Shown: positions 6,091-14,563, counted from the stretch's first letter. The stretch: 40,061 nt of DNA from Bacillota bacterium (GCA_029555925.1 JAKPQU010000163.1:1-40061); one strand, 5' to 3'. The notes: a model not told the origin generated them from the sequence alone. Program-made: numbers and translations.

Positions 6091-7335
6091 ATGCCTAGTA
6101 TTAATTTTAACCCGGCTGGTATTACAGCCCTTCAAAATTTCAACCTTGCCCAGACAAATCTGAGTAGAACTCAGTCACAGATTGCCACAGGTAAAAGAGT
6201 CCAGAATGCCCAGGATGATCCTGCAGCTCTTGCTACTTCTCAGAGACTTACAGCCCAGAAAAACGGTGTGGGAGTAGGTATTGAAAACAGTAAAGCAGCA
6301 GACAAAATGCTTTCTACTGCAGATAAAGCCCTTTCAAATATGCAGGATATTATGCAGAGTATGAGACAGCTTGCAGTAAAGGCATCAAATGATGCCACAA
6401 CAGACGCAGACCGCACAAATTATCAGAAACAGATTAATGACTACAGAAAAGAACTGGATAGAATTGCAAGAGATACGAAATACAAGGAAAGACATCTTTT
6501 AAACGGTGATATGAAAGATACTGCCGCAGCAAAAGACGCAACTGCAACAGTGCTCACAAATATTGCTGTAAATGAATCGTCGATTCAGGGGACAGCAGCT
6601 ACCAATCTGATAAGTGAATTGACCAATCATGCTGTTACTATCAGCAAGGCCGGAAATAACCTTGATGTTACATTCCAGATCAAACTGGTTGCCAACGGTA
6701 ACAGTGTCGATGCACAGATATTTGCTTCCAATCAGACTTCTACTCCCGGCGTTGCAGCTACACCTCTGACTACAATATCAGGTGTAAATGTTTCCGGTGG
6801 AAAAGATGTTGATATAAGCGCCGTAACCGGCTATTCATCTTCAGGTCTTAAATTCCATCTCAACCAGGTAGATTCCAGTACTGATGTGGGCAAAACTGCC
6901 GTATTACGTATTACATCATATGATAAAGGTGTAACGGAGGATAAATCGGTTGCATTCCAGGTAGGTGCAAATGCCGGTGAAGAAATGACGATAGGTGTTG
7001 GTGATATGAGTTCAACAGGATTAAGAATTGCCAAACTCGATGTATCTTCTTCTCTTGCAGCCAAGAACAGTGTAAGCATGATTGATGATGCTATAAATAG
7101 GATCTCTGATGAAAGAGCAAAGATAGGTTCACTCCAGAACCGTTTACAGGTAAGTATTTCCAATAATGAAACTTACAAGGCAAACCTTGAAGGAGCTCTG
7201 GCTCAGGAGGTAGATGTAAACTATGCGGAGGCGGTCCTGCAACAGACCATAGATCAGGTGAAACAACAGGCCTCACTTGCAATGTTGACCCAGGCCAATC
7301 AGTCACAGCAGGCAGTACTCGGTCTGTTACAGTAA
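6091..7335 (+). CDS. fliC: Flagellin (copy 2)
   Basis: Filament subunit of 414 aa, paralogue of the minus-strand flagellin at 175-1407. The first 150 and last 90 residues are nearly identical between copies, while the central domain (about 150-230) differs most. The N-terminus MPSINFNPAG and C-terminus NQSQQAVLGLLQ are conserved. The ATG follows CAAGGAGG. It is monocistronic: its own sigma-28 promoter at 5983 and a strong intrinsic terminator at 7359. This promoter quality makes it the likely major, late-class flagellin. Confidence 0.97.
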   Translation: MPSINFNPAGITALQNFNLAQTNLSRTQSQIATGKRVQNAQDDPAALATSQRLTAQKNGVGVGIENSKAADKMLSTADKALSNMQDIMQSMRQLAVKASNDATTDADRTNYQKQINDYRKELDRIARDTKYKERHLLNGDMKDTAAAKDATATVLTNIAVNESSIQGTAATNLISELTNHAVTISKAGNNLDVTFQIKLVANGNSVDAQIFASNQTSTPGVAATPLTTISGVNVSGGKDVDISAVTGYSSSGLKFHLNQVDSSTDVGKTAVLRITSYDKGVTEDKSVAFQVGANAGEEMTIGVGDMSSTGLRIAKLDVSSSLAAKNSVSMIDDAINRISDERAKIGSLQNRLQVSISNNETYKANLEGALAQEVDVNYAEAVLQQTIDQVKQQASLAMLTQANQSQQAVLGLLQ

Positions 7336-7358
7336 GCCTGATAGGCGGGGATAAACTG

Positions 7359-7388
7359 AGAAGGGGTTTTATAAAACCCCTTCTTTTT
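7359..7388 (+). terminator. Intrinsic terminator of flagellin 2
   Basis: A perfect 12-bp stem, AGAAGGGGTTTT with AAAACCCCTTCT, a 2-nt loop, then TTTTAT. It starts 23 nt after the stop codon. Confidence 0.92.
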
Positions 7389-7514
7389 ATTTCTCTTCGT
7401 AGCAGACAGATGTTTTAGAATAAGTACAAAAAGTAATGTCTGAAAAAGATCATGTAGCTATTTACCTGTTGCGAGTATGTAGAGAACCTTCAGGACAAAA
7501 TTTTTAGAAGTACT

Positions 7515-7982
7515 CTATAAATCAAAATCCCCGGGATTTTCTTCTCTGGCCCTGTTTATATTTTCATCTAGCATATCATGGACACCTTTCATTATTCTCT
7601 GTGAATTTAAAAGGGATTCCACACAGGTAGCCATAAGTTCTCTGGAAGGATTTTTAATATACCTGTCGATTAAATCAAGGGTACCCTGGACAATATCAAG
7701 AGCACCAAGGCTTATTCTGTGCTGTTCTTCTACAAGGGCCTTATATTCTTCCGGTGTTTCTTTATCAGTTTTCTTAAGAAATTCTCTGGAGTCTTCAAGC
7801 TGTTTTGAAAGTCCTTCATGGTATTTTACAAGAACATCCATGTCGCAGTTACCATAATGTGCTTCCTGCATTGCTCCCAGAAGGGAGGCAAATGTAGGGT
7901 TATCCGGATCTACAGGTCCGCTTTCCAGAACTGCATATCCGTATTTTTCTTTTATAAGAGCTTCTTTTTCCAGGTTATCCAT
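7515..7982 (-). CDS. Hypothetical acidic helical protein
   Basis: A 155-aa protein with no signal peptide, no membrane segment and no family I recognise. It reads as mostly alpha-helical and acidic, with charged heptad-like stretches around residues 50-90 and 100-145, and starts MDNLEKEALIKEKYGYAVLE. The ATG follows GAGGTGAT at a normal distance. It is a single gene downstream of and convergent with flagellin 2. A flagellar chaperone role is conceivable from size and position, but no motif supports it. Confidence 0.65.
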   Translation of the reverse strand: MDNLEKEALIKEKYGYAVLESGPVDPDNPTFASLLGAMQEAHYGNCDMDVLVKYHEGLSKQLEDSREFLKKTDKETPEEYKALVEEQHRISLGALDIVQGTLDLIDRYIKNPSRELMATCVESLLNSQRIMKGVHDMLDENINRAREENPGDFDL

Positions 7983-8018
7983 AATATCACCTCTGTTATG
8001 ATGTTACGATTTTCTCTC

Positions 8019-8027
8019 ATTATATCA
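8019..8027 (-). promoter_or_regulatory. Extended -10 box for the 155-aa gene
   Basis: On the minus strand TGATATAAT (TGn-TATAAT) lies about 37 nt before the start codon at 7982. No good -35 box is seen 17 nt further upstream. Confidence 0.4.
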
Positions 8028-8077
8028 TAAAAATATAGTTTATAGTATATTCATAATTTAAAGGTACAGGAATTTTC

Positions 8078-8192
8078 ATTTTTGATCGGGATTTATAGGA
8101 TTTATGGGATTACTGGGATGATAAATAAAATTACTTTACTTGAATTTTCTAATCCCGGTAATTCTTTAATCCCGAACATCCCGGTCAAAAAT
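8078..8192. repeat. Large imperfect inverted repeat built of GGGAT units
   Basis: The left arm 8078-8119 and right arm 8151-8192, each 42 nt, are largely reverse complementary: ATTTTTGATCGGGAT against ATCCCGGTCAAAAAT at the ends. Inside are GGGATT units at short spacing. It fills much of the 349-nt gap 7983-8331, which otherwise holds the repeat at 8222-8304 and no gene. Confidence 0.75.
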
Positions 8193-8221
8193 AAAGCTTT
8201 AGATAAAAATTATGTATAGGA

Positions 8222-8304
8222 TTGCAAGAAAAACAACTCGGGCAAATTGTTAGAACTATTAATATCTTCGCGTCACGCGTTACGCGTTACCCGTCACGAT
8301 ATAA
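8222..8304. repeat. Dispersed repeat with expanded heptamer core, copy 2
   Basis: Homologous to 5834-5900 over its flanks, but its core has CGTCACG, CGTTACG, CGTTACC and CGTCACG, two units more than copy 1. It lies just beyond the stop codon of the WG-repeat gene. Confidence 0.7.
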
Positions 8305-8331
8305 GTAGAATAAAACGTTTTTACCCACCAC

Positions 8332-9267
8332 TCATTGTTCCCACTCTATATGGCCTGATTTGTCTACATAGCCATTTTTCCCTCCGACCAGTTCACCGTA
8401 TTTATTCATTTTCCCCCCTGTATTTACGGCTCCTTTTCCGTTAGAAAAAGAATCTGCAAAGTCGAATTTCGGTTCAATAATTACTTTTCCTGTCTTGTCA
8501 ATATAGCCCCATTTGTTTTTTATTTTTACTGCTGCCAGTCCTTCGGAGAAAGGTAGAGCCTGAATAAATTTTACCTCAATTATCACTTTCCCTGTTTTGT
8601 CAATATAACCCCATCTGTCTTTAATCTTTACAGGCGCAAGACCTTCAGAAAAGGGCCAGGCACCGTCATATTTAATCTCAATAACAGATTTCCCTGCTTT
8701 GTCGATGTATCCCCATTTCCCGCCTGTTACCATACCCTGATTATTCATTTTTCCCCCCATATTTACCATGGCCAGCCCTTCGGAAAAGCTCCATCCATCA
8801 TCAAATTTTATATCTATTATTAATTTTCCTGTTCTGTCAATATATCCATATTTTGCACCTGATTGAACTCCTGCATAACCTTCTGAAAAATTATAGGCAA
8901 AATCAAATTTCGGTTCACATATAATTTTCCCTGTTTTATCGATATAGCCGTATTTTTCACCTGTTCTTACAACTGCATAACCTTCACAGAATTCCATTGC
9001 TTCATCAAATTTTGCTTCTACAATCATTTTCCCTGTTTTATCTATATAGCCGTATTTGCTGCCAATACCTATTACGGCAATACCTTCGGAAAATTCACCT
9101 GCATAATCAAACTGTGGTTTTATAACAAGTTTCCCTGTTTCATCTGCATAACCGTATTTTGCTACAGGCCGTAACTGCGGGGCTTCCTTCTGCTCTTCAC
9201 AGTAAGAAGAGGACGTAATGGAGATTAATAACAACATAGAGAAAATAAGGTATAAATATTTGAACAT
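8332..9267 (-). CDS. Exported WG-repeat protein
   Basis: A 311-aa protein with a signal peptide (about residues 1-23) followed by seven complete WG repeats and a partial eighth. Each repeat reads roughly W/YGYIDKTGKxII-x2-KFD-x4-FSEGLA-V, about 32-45 residues apart. Two repeats carry a GGKMN insertion. WG repeats form a beta-rich repeat array of unknown biochemical role, often in envelope or surface proteins. A GGAGG site precedes the ATG. It is downstream of the Cys-array gene on the same strand, across an 82-nt gap containing heptamers, so co-transcription is possible. Confidence 0.88.
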   Translation of the reverse strand: MFKYLYLIFSMLLLISITSSSYCEEQKEAPQLRPVAKYGYADETGKLVIKPQFDYAGEFSEGIAVIGIGSKYGYIDKTGKMIVEAKFDEAMEFCEGYAVVRTGEKYGYIDKTGKIICEPKFDFAYNFSEGYAGVQSGAKYGYIDRTGKLIIDIKFDDGWSFSEGLAMVNMGGKMNNQGMVTGGKWGYIDKAGKSVIEIKYDGAWPFSEGLAPVKIKDRWGYIDKTGKVIIEVKFIQALPFSEGLAAVKIKNKWGYIDKTGKVIIEPKFDFADSFSNGKGAVNTGGKMNKYGELVGGKNGYVDKSGHIEWEQ

Positions 9268-9283
9268 TATATAATGCCTCCTT

Positions 9284-9308
9284 GAACGCGATACGTAACG
9301 CGTAATTC
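9284..9308. repeat. Short heptamer repeat
   Basis: Three 7-nt units of CGCGATA, CGTAACG and CGTAATT type between the WG-repeat gene and the Cys-array gene. Same dispersed family. Confidence 0.5.
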
Positions 9309-9349
9309 TTATTATAAAATTTCTACAGGTTATTGAAAAAAACCTTTAT

Positions 9350-11053
9350 CTATAATCCGAATATATTTTTCAGGGCTTTTAAAAAGCCTGAAGCTCTATA
9401 ATTGACAATATTCCCGCTCTGTCTGTCTATTATAAAAATATAGGAATTGAAAAATCCGGATGCAGTGAATATAAAATATTTTTCAGTAATTCCTTTTTTC
9501 CAGTGTTTTAAATTTAACACAGGTATATGCTTTATTTTGCTTATATGAGGTGAAAAAATTACGCCTATTTCGTCAGTATTATCAAGTTTTTTTAGAGACA
9601 TACAACCTTTACAGAAGAATTTTTTCTTGATTTCTTTTATACATTCGGTACAGTAACGTTCATGACATAGATTACACTGTGTAAAATGAATATTACAGCA
9701 GGGTTTCCCGCATCCGGCACAGATACTTCCGTGATCCCTGCAGACCTGTTTTTTGCACAGATGACAGATGTCGCAGTGAGCATAACAGAATCTGTCTTTA
9801 CACTGATAGCATGTTGTTATGTGAGATTTGCAGAAATTCTCCGAACATGTTTTACATGTTACCGTACATTTATTGCAGAAATCTTCACCGCATGTCATGC
9901 ATTTAACGGAATGTTTTGAATAGCAGTAGTATTTTTTACACATCTGACATAGAGTGCCGCAGTCATCACATATGTTTTCAGCACAGATAAAGCATTTATT
10001 TAATTGTTTACAGATTGAACAGCTTTCTTTTTTACATCCGTCACAGGACTTAACACAGCTGTTGCACAGAACATGTCCTTCATAACCGCAAACAGTAAAA
10101 GCTCTGGCTTCTTTTTTACATGCTTCACAGGATGGCAGAAACAGTTTTCCTCTCACAAGGTCTTTTTTAAATTGAATTATTTTTCTTCTGTCGTCTTTTG
10201 AAATAACACACTGGAAACCTATGGCAGGTATGAAAATTTCTCTGAAATTTATAAGTGATATGACTGTTTTTATGGCATGTTTCTTTACCAGTTCTTCTTT
10301 CTTCTGTTTTAATTCCATTGTAAGCTCTTTAAGTATCAGTGAAGCTTCCTCTTTATATTTTTTTCTGGCATATTCCATTTCTTTCCCGTAATATGCTTCA
10401 AGCCTTAAAAGAGAATTATGCAAAAATTTTTCCTGTTCTTCTTCTATTATTTTTGCCTGATCTTTTATTTTTGACATAACCAGTTCCCTGGCATACTCAA
10501 AAGCTTCTTCTCCTTTAAGAGGAAAGTTTCTATAAATATATCCTTCCTGTGGTTCATAGAAATAATCTGTACTATTACTTAAATCCAGCTCTACTTCACT
10601 GTTTTTATCCTCAAGAAGAACGGAATAGATACTTTCAACATGTTCATCGGTAAGAAAAGATACTCGAAAATTAAATTCCATAACAGGCATATAGGAAAAA
10701 ACTCTTTCCACACTTTCTATGGCTGCGGAAAAGAAAGAAACGGGAAGACTTTCATTGTCACAGGTGTGAGAGGCTTTTAGAAAAATGCTTTTCCCCTGTC
10801 CTCCTTTTTTTCTTGCTATGGATATGAGTTCCTCCAGCAAATCACTGCCCGGAAGAACCGGTTCGAATTTATATTCTCTTCCGGCAAACTCCGGCGGAAC
10901 CGGTATAAAAGAAAGATATAATTTAGATGGAATATTACTGGAAATCTGTTCCTTAAACGTAGCTATTAAGATATCAGAAGTAATAAATTCAAAATTTCCT
11001 CCCAGTTTCTCTAATATTTTGAGTGTAAAATCTTTAATATCCTCTTCTGCCAT
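9350..11053 (-). CDS. Cys-knuckle array protein, partner of the SNF2 ATPase
   Basis: A 567-aa protein in three parts. Residues 1-190 form a soluble domain with no family I can name firmly. Residues about 195-262 are a charged coiled coil (LLRLEAYYGKEMEYARKKY onward). Residues about 309-484 hold a dense tandem array of C-x2-C and C-x2-H pairs with a period near 19-20 residues, such as CKTCSENFCKSH and CYQCKDRFCYAHC, which should bind many zinc ions (treble-clef or B-box-like). The last 80 residues are Cys-free. It follows the kinase-SNF2 gene on the same strand after 76 nt. Placement beside a SNF2 helicase recalls Bacillus yqhG-yqhH, but homology of the N-terminal part to YqhG is only a suspicion. 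Confidence 0.8.
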   Translation of the reverse strand: MAEEDIKDFTLKILEKLGGNFEFITSDILIATFKEQISSNIPSKLYLSFIPVPPEFAGREYKFEPVLPGSDLLEELISIARKKGGQGKSIFLKASHTCDNESLPVSFFSAAIESVERVFSYMPVMEFNFRVSFLTDEHVESIYSVLLEDKNSEVELDLSNSTDYFYEPQEGYIYRNFPLKGEEAFEYARELVMSKIKDQAKIIEEEQEKFLHNSLLRLEAYYGKEMEYARKKYKEEASLILKELTMELKQKKEELVKKHAIKTVISLINFREIFIPAIGFQCVISKDDRRKIIQFKKDLVRGKLFLPSCEACKKEARAFTVCGYEGHVLCNSCVKSCDGCKKESCSICKQLNKCFICAENICDDCGTLCQMCKKYYCYSKHSVKCMTCGEDFCNKCTVTCKTCSENFCKSHITTCYQCKDRFCYAHCDICHLCKKQVCRDHGSICAGCGKPCCNIHFTQCNLCHERYCTECIKEIKKKFFCKGCMSLKKLDNTDEIGVIFSPHISKIKHIPVLNLKHWKKGITEKYFIFTASGFFNSYIFIIDRQSGNIVNYRASGFLKALKNIFGL

Positions 11054-11070
11054 GTCTGTCCTTTCTAAAA

Positions 11071-11134
11071 GTCGTGAGCAGTGAGTCCTGAAAAGTGAAA
11101 ATCACGCATCACCCATTACGCATCACGCATTACG
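11071..11134. repeat. Heptamer repeats between the SNF2 fusion and the Cys-array gene
   Basis: Units change along the stretch from GTGAGCA/GTGAGTC to GTGAAAA and then TCACGCA, TCACCCA and TTACGCA, all with a 7-nt period. The stop codon of the SNF2 fusion (11130-11132) lies inside the last unit. Confidence 0.8.
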
Positions 11135-13817
11135 GCCCGAACAGTGCCGATATATTCATATCTGTATCCATAGAAGCGTGAAAATTTTTTCTTGCTTCTT
11201 CCAGTTTATTTCCCAGTAAATCTATTTCTTTTTTCATTTCTTCTTCCGAAGTATAGTCAAGCCATATTCTCTGAAGGCATTTTTCGAATGTTTCATCACT
11301 TTCAAAATCTCCCAGTATGAGATCCAGTTCACCTATGACAAGTTCAAACATACGTATTTTTTCCGAAAGAAGGTAAAGGATATAGCCTTCGAATGTATCG
11401 AGTAATGACAGGTTGAATACAAGAACCTCTCTTTCCTGAGTCAGTCTGTGTATTCTTCCTATACGCTGTTCGAGTCTCATAGGATTCCATGGAAGATCAT
11501 AATTAACCATAATATGGCAGAACTGCAGGTTTTTCCCTTCACTGCCAGACTGGGTTGAAATCAATACCTGTCCGTCTGCTTTAAAATATAGAAGTTGTTC
11601 ATCTTTTTCTTTAATACTCATTTCACCGTTAAAAATTGCCACTTTATAACCATGAGCTTCAAGCATTCTGCGGATGTGATCCTGTGTTATGAGGAATTCT
11701 GTAAATACTATTACCCTGTCAGACGTTCTTTTAAGTATTTCAAGCAGTGCAAGGCTTTTTCTGCTTTCACCTGTTCCTTCTCCCATATGGCATAATTTTT
11801 CCAGATTTTTATAATCCTCTGATAAAGGATTAAATGTTTCTTTCCAGTGTTTAATCATATTCAGCGCCGCATGAATACTGCTGCCCAGGGCTTTCTGCAT
11901 CTGAATAAGGTGAAGTGAAAGTCCTTTTATTTCTTTGTTTTTTCTGTAATAATTCTTTATAAACTGTGTAAATTCCATGCGGAATTTTCTTTCCGTAAGG
12001 GATTCTCTTAAATAATATATGCCTGTCCTCCTGGGAGGAAGATATACATCTACATTGCTTCGTCTGTTTCTTATCATGACTTCCTTTACCAGTTTTTTTA
12101 ATTCTTCTGTATTTGCAGGCATCCTTTTATCGTTAGAATCAACAAAGTTTTTACGAAAGTCCCTTGAATTTCTGAGCTGTCCCGGTTTTAACAGGGTAAT
12201 AAGATTAAAGAGTTCTTCCAGATCATTCTGAACAGGTGTGGCAGTAAGCATAAGGATATATCTTTTGCTTATTTTATTTACCATTTTCCACCCTTTACTT
12301 GCGCGGTTTTTCAGCCTGTGTGCTTCATCTATTATAAGGAGATCATAAGGTATCTTTGTTATTATCTCGCAGTGTTCATCCCTTCTTGCCGTATCTATGG
12401 ATGCAATGAGTTTATTTTGTTCCTCCCAGTCACTTTTATTATTCTGTATATAAAATTCTTCCTGGAAATGAAGGCTCATTTCTTCTTTCCACTGGGTTGT
12501 AAGAGAAGCGGGAACCAGTATGAGTATCTTCCTGGCAAGTCCCCTGAGGAGAAGCTCTTTTGTAATAAGCCCTGCTTCTATAGTTTTTCCGAGACCGACT
12601 TCATCTGATAAAAGGACTCTTCCTCTCATTATTCGTAACGCATCAAGGGCAGCTTTTTTTTGATGGTTATAGGGAATCACCTCTATGGAAGATAGAGAAA
12701 TCAATCTGTTAAATCCAGATGTGAGAGACAGTTTTTCGGCTTTCAGTCTTAAATCAAACCATTCTGGATCACAGAGAGCTGTTTCTTGAAATATATTTTT
12801 GTCTACAGGGGTAAAAAGGATTTCTCGTGACGTTTTTTCCCCTTTATAATAAGGTTCATTTAATGATAGGTTTATAGCATCAAGTTTTTTTGTAAATGCC
12901 GGTACTTTTGTTGCGGTATGCCTCTTTGTTTCAATCCATGTAAATTCTTCACTTTTTACGGAAGAAATATGTTTCCAGAACATGTCTGTCATATCCTGAA
13001 GCATTTCTCCTGACGATTGATACCTTTTATTTATATCATTCTGAACTGCATGAAAGATTATATGTGCTCCTTCTTCAGATACGGCAGGATTCAGACCATT
13101 AACAGGTAAATCCTGAATACTGAACAATTTTTCTTTTGAAGGGTCTTTTCCTGTAAGAAGATAATGGAGGGTAACTCCCAGGGCATATATATCCGAGCGT
13201 GGATCTTCCTGTCCTTTATACTGTTCCGGCGGCGAGTAACCATGAGTTCCGAATCTTAGTTCATCCTTTTTTCCATGTTTAAATAGTCCTGTTATGCCGA
13301 AATCTACAAGTGTAATCTTCCCGTATCTGTCAATCATAATATTTGCCGGTTTCAGATCTTTGAAGACATAAGGTGAAGGTTTTCTGGTATGAAGATAATC
13401 CAGTACCTGACAGATTTCTATACCCCATTGAAATACCTTTTCTTCAGGAAAAGGATGAAAGTTATTTTCTTTAATAAGAGTTTCCAGATCTTTCCCTTCT
13501 ATATATTCCATTACAAGATAATAACTGTCATGTTCTTTAAAATAGTCTGTAATTCTGGGTATATGTTCATGTTTTAATTGGACCAGTGTCTGCGCTTCCC
13601 GGGAAAACATTTCAAGCAGTGTTTCCATTGGAACTGCCATGTCAGGAGAAGGACTCATTTCTTTTATAGCACAGTGGCCAAAAATTCTTGAAAGTTCAGG
13701 TGATATGTAAGAAGCTTTATATACAGCCCCCCAGCCGCCGCAGCCCAGAAGTTTTTCTATTTTATATCTTGTCTGAAGGACTGTGCCTGATGTGAGGAGG
13801 TTTTTTTCTGAACTCAT
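11130..13817 (-). CDS. Protein kinase-SNF2 ATPase fusion
   Basis: An 895-aa fusion. Residues about 17-280 form a Hanks-type Ser/Thr kinase: glycine loop GCGGWG at 25-30, ATP lysine K52, catalytic FKDLKPAN at 152-159 (Phe-Lys in place of His-Arg; D154), DFG at 172-174, then a GTHGYSPPEQY activation segment. Residues about 375-850 form a SNF2/RapA-type ATPase: Walker A DEVGLGKT at 405-412, DEAH at 497-500, TATP at 525-528, then the helicase C lobe with SGSEGKNLQ and QRIGRIHRLTQ. All key residues look intact. No membrane segment is seen, so it is cytosolic, unlike many PASTA-type kinases. The ribosome site is weak (AAAGGG). It is first in a likely operon with the Cys-array gene. Role: DNA or RNA-polymerase remodelling under kinase control is an inference. 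Confidence 0.93.
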   Translation of the reverse strand: MSSEKNLLTSGTVLQTRYKIEKLLGCGGWGAVYKASYISPELSRIFGHCAIKEMSPSPDMAVPMETLLEMFSREAQTLVQLKHEHIPRITDYFKEHDSYYLVMEYIEGKDLETLIKENNFHPFPEEKVFQWGIEICQVLDYLHTRKPSPYVFKDLKPANIMIDRYGKITLVDFGITGLFKHGKKDELRFGTHGYSPPEQYKGQEDPRSDIYALGVTLHYLLTGKDPSKEKLFSIQDLPVNGLNPAVSEEGAHIIFHAVQNDINKRYQSSGEMLQDMTDMFWKHISSVKSEEFTWIETKRHTATKVPAFTKKLDAINLSLNEPYYKGEKTSREILFTPVDKNIFQETALCDPEWFDLRLKAEKLSLTSGFNRLISLSSIEVIPYNHQKKAALDALRIMRGRVLLSDEVGLGKTIEAGLITKELLLRGLARKILILVPASLTTQWKEEMSLHFQEEFYIQNNKSDWEEQNKLIASIDTARRDEHCEIITKIPYDLLIIDEAHRLKNRASKGWKMVNKISKRYILMLTATPVQNDLEELFNLITLLKPGQLRNSRDFRKNFVDSNDKRMPANTEELKKLVKEVMIRNRRSNVDVYLPPRRTGIYYLRESLTERKFRMEFTQFIKNYYRKNKEIKGLSLHLIQMQKALGSSIHAALNMIKHWKETFNPLSEDYKNLEKLCHMGEGTGESRKSLALLEILKRTSDRVIVFTEFLITQDHIRRMLEAHGYKVAIFNGEMSIKEKDEQLLYFKADGQVLISTQSGSEGKNLQFCHIMVNYDLPWNPMRLEQRIGRIHRLTQEREVLVFNLSLLDTFEGYILYLLSEKIRMFELVIGELDLILGDFESDETFEKCLQRIWLDYTSEEEMKKEIDLLGNKLEEARKNFHASMDTDMNISALFGP

Positions 13818-13856
13818 CCAGTTTGAACCCTTTCACAATCGATAATGTCATTACTT

Positions 13857-13933
13857 CGTAATGTGTGATGACTGATGTAAAAGAATAATACTGTCAATCA
13901 TTAAGTATCACGAGTGAGCAATAATAAAATATT
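13857..13933. repeat. Degenerate heptamer-like repeats upstream of the SNF2 fusion
   Basis: GTAATGTGTGATGACTGATG near 13856 and TCACGAGTGAGCAATAA near 13908 resemble the GTGANNN family but with poor periodicity. No promoter was called in this 208-nt gap. Confidence 0.35.
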
Positions 13934-14026
13934 TCCTCCTCTCACGTGTTATACATCACTGGAATATAAATTATTTATGAAGAGTATAGGAAATAGAGGA
14001 GGAAAGAAAAGTTTTTTGATAAAAAA

Positions 14027-14275
14027 TTAATCTCTTAAGGTTCCGATAAAGCTATCTATATATATACATGCTTCTTCCCATTCTGCTTTACCGTTATCCC
14101 TGACTATAATTTCTTTGAGTTTTGCCAGTATATCCCGATTAAATTCCGAATCTTCATTGTATTTTGTATAGCTGTTAAGGAATTTCCTCAGACCTTTGGT
14201 AATAAGTATAGACATATTCATAGGAATATCAGAATTCCAGTCATTTATCATATCCATATATTCCTGTATTTTCAT
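14027..14275 (-). CDS. Small hypothetical soluble protein
   Basis: About 82-85 aa, reading MKIQEYMDMINDWNSDIPMN and ending CIYIDSFIGTLRD. No family recognised; likely helical, no signal or membrane segment. Start choice is uncertain: GTG at 14284, ATG at 14281 or ATG at 14275. The last is preferred because AGGTGAT lies at a workable distance before it. Isolated, with heptamer-like sequence upstream and the shared block at 14354. Confidence 0.55.
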   Translation of the reverse strand: MKIQEYMDMINDWNSDIPMNMSILITKGLRKFLNSYTKYNEDSEFNRDILAKLKEIIVRDNGKAEWEEACIYIDSFIGTLRD

Positions 14276-14353
14276 ACTCATCACCTGATCTTTTAATTGT
14301 TGAATCTCTCTCTCAGTTAATTTTAATATAAAATTTGGAAAATTTCAAGTAGA

Positions 14354-14386
14354 TTGCGTTTTTTTATGACAGGTAGATCCAATTTT
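14354..14386 (-). promoter_or_regulatory. Shared upstream block (copy 2)
   Basis: Partner of 1466-1498, lying about 70 nt before the small hypothetical gene. See that entry. Confidence 0.3.
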
Positions 14387-14420
14387 GCTGGAAATTGTAA
14401 TTGATTTCATAAATCTGTTA

Positions 14421-14489
14421 AGTGGTGAAAATTGAGTGGTGAAAAGTGAAAAGCAAGTAAAATCCAGTTTTTTCACTTTTCACTCTGAA
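14421..14489. repeat. GTGAAAA heptamer hairpin
   Basis: Tandem GTGAAAA units at about 14424-14452 face TTTTCACTTTTCACTC at 14470-14486. The arms pair well, giving a hairpin in the gap between two small minus-strand genes. Same dispersed family. Confidence 0.7.
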
Positions 14490-14563
14490 TATTCTATAAT
14501 AATTTTTTTCTATTGTATATAAAAGTACCTTTCATGTTTAAACATACTCTTATAACTATAAAA

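Noticed and set aside
8247..8444. Plus-strand frame of 65 aa
   Set aside because: It runs through heptamer repeats and antisense to the WG-repeat gene; no start signals.
11130..13817. Known SNF2 defence protein (DrmD or DpdE type)
   Set aside because: No methylase, DUF1998 or other DISARM/Dpd partners are nearby, and the kinase domain does not fit those systems.
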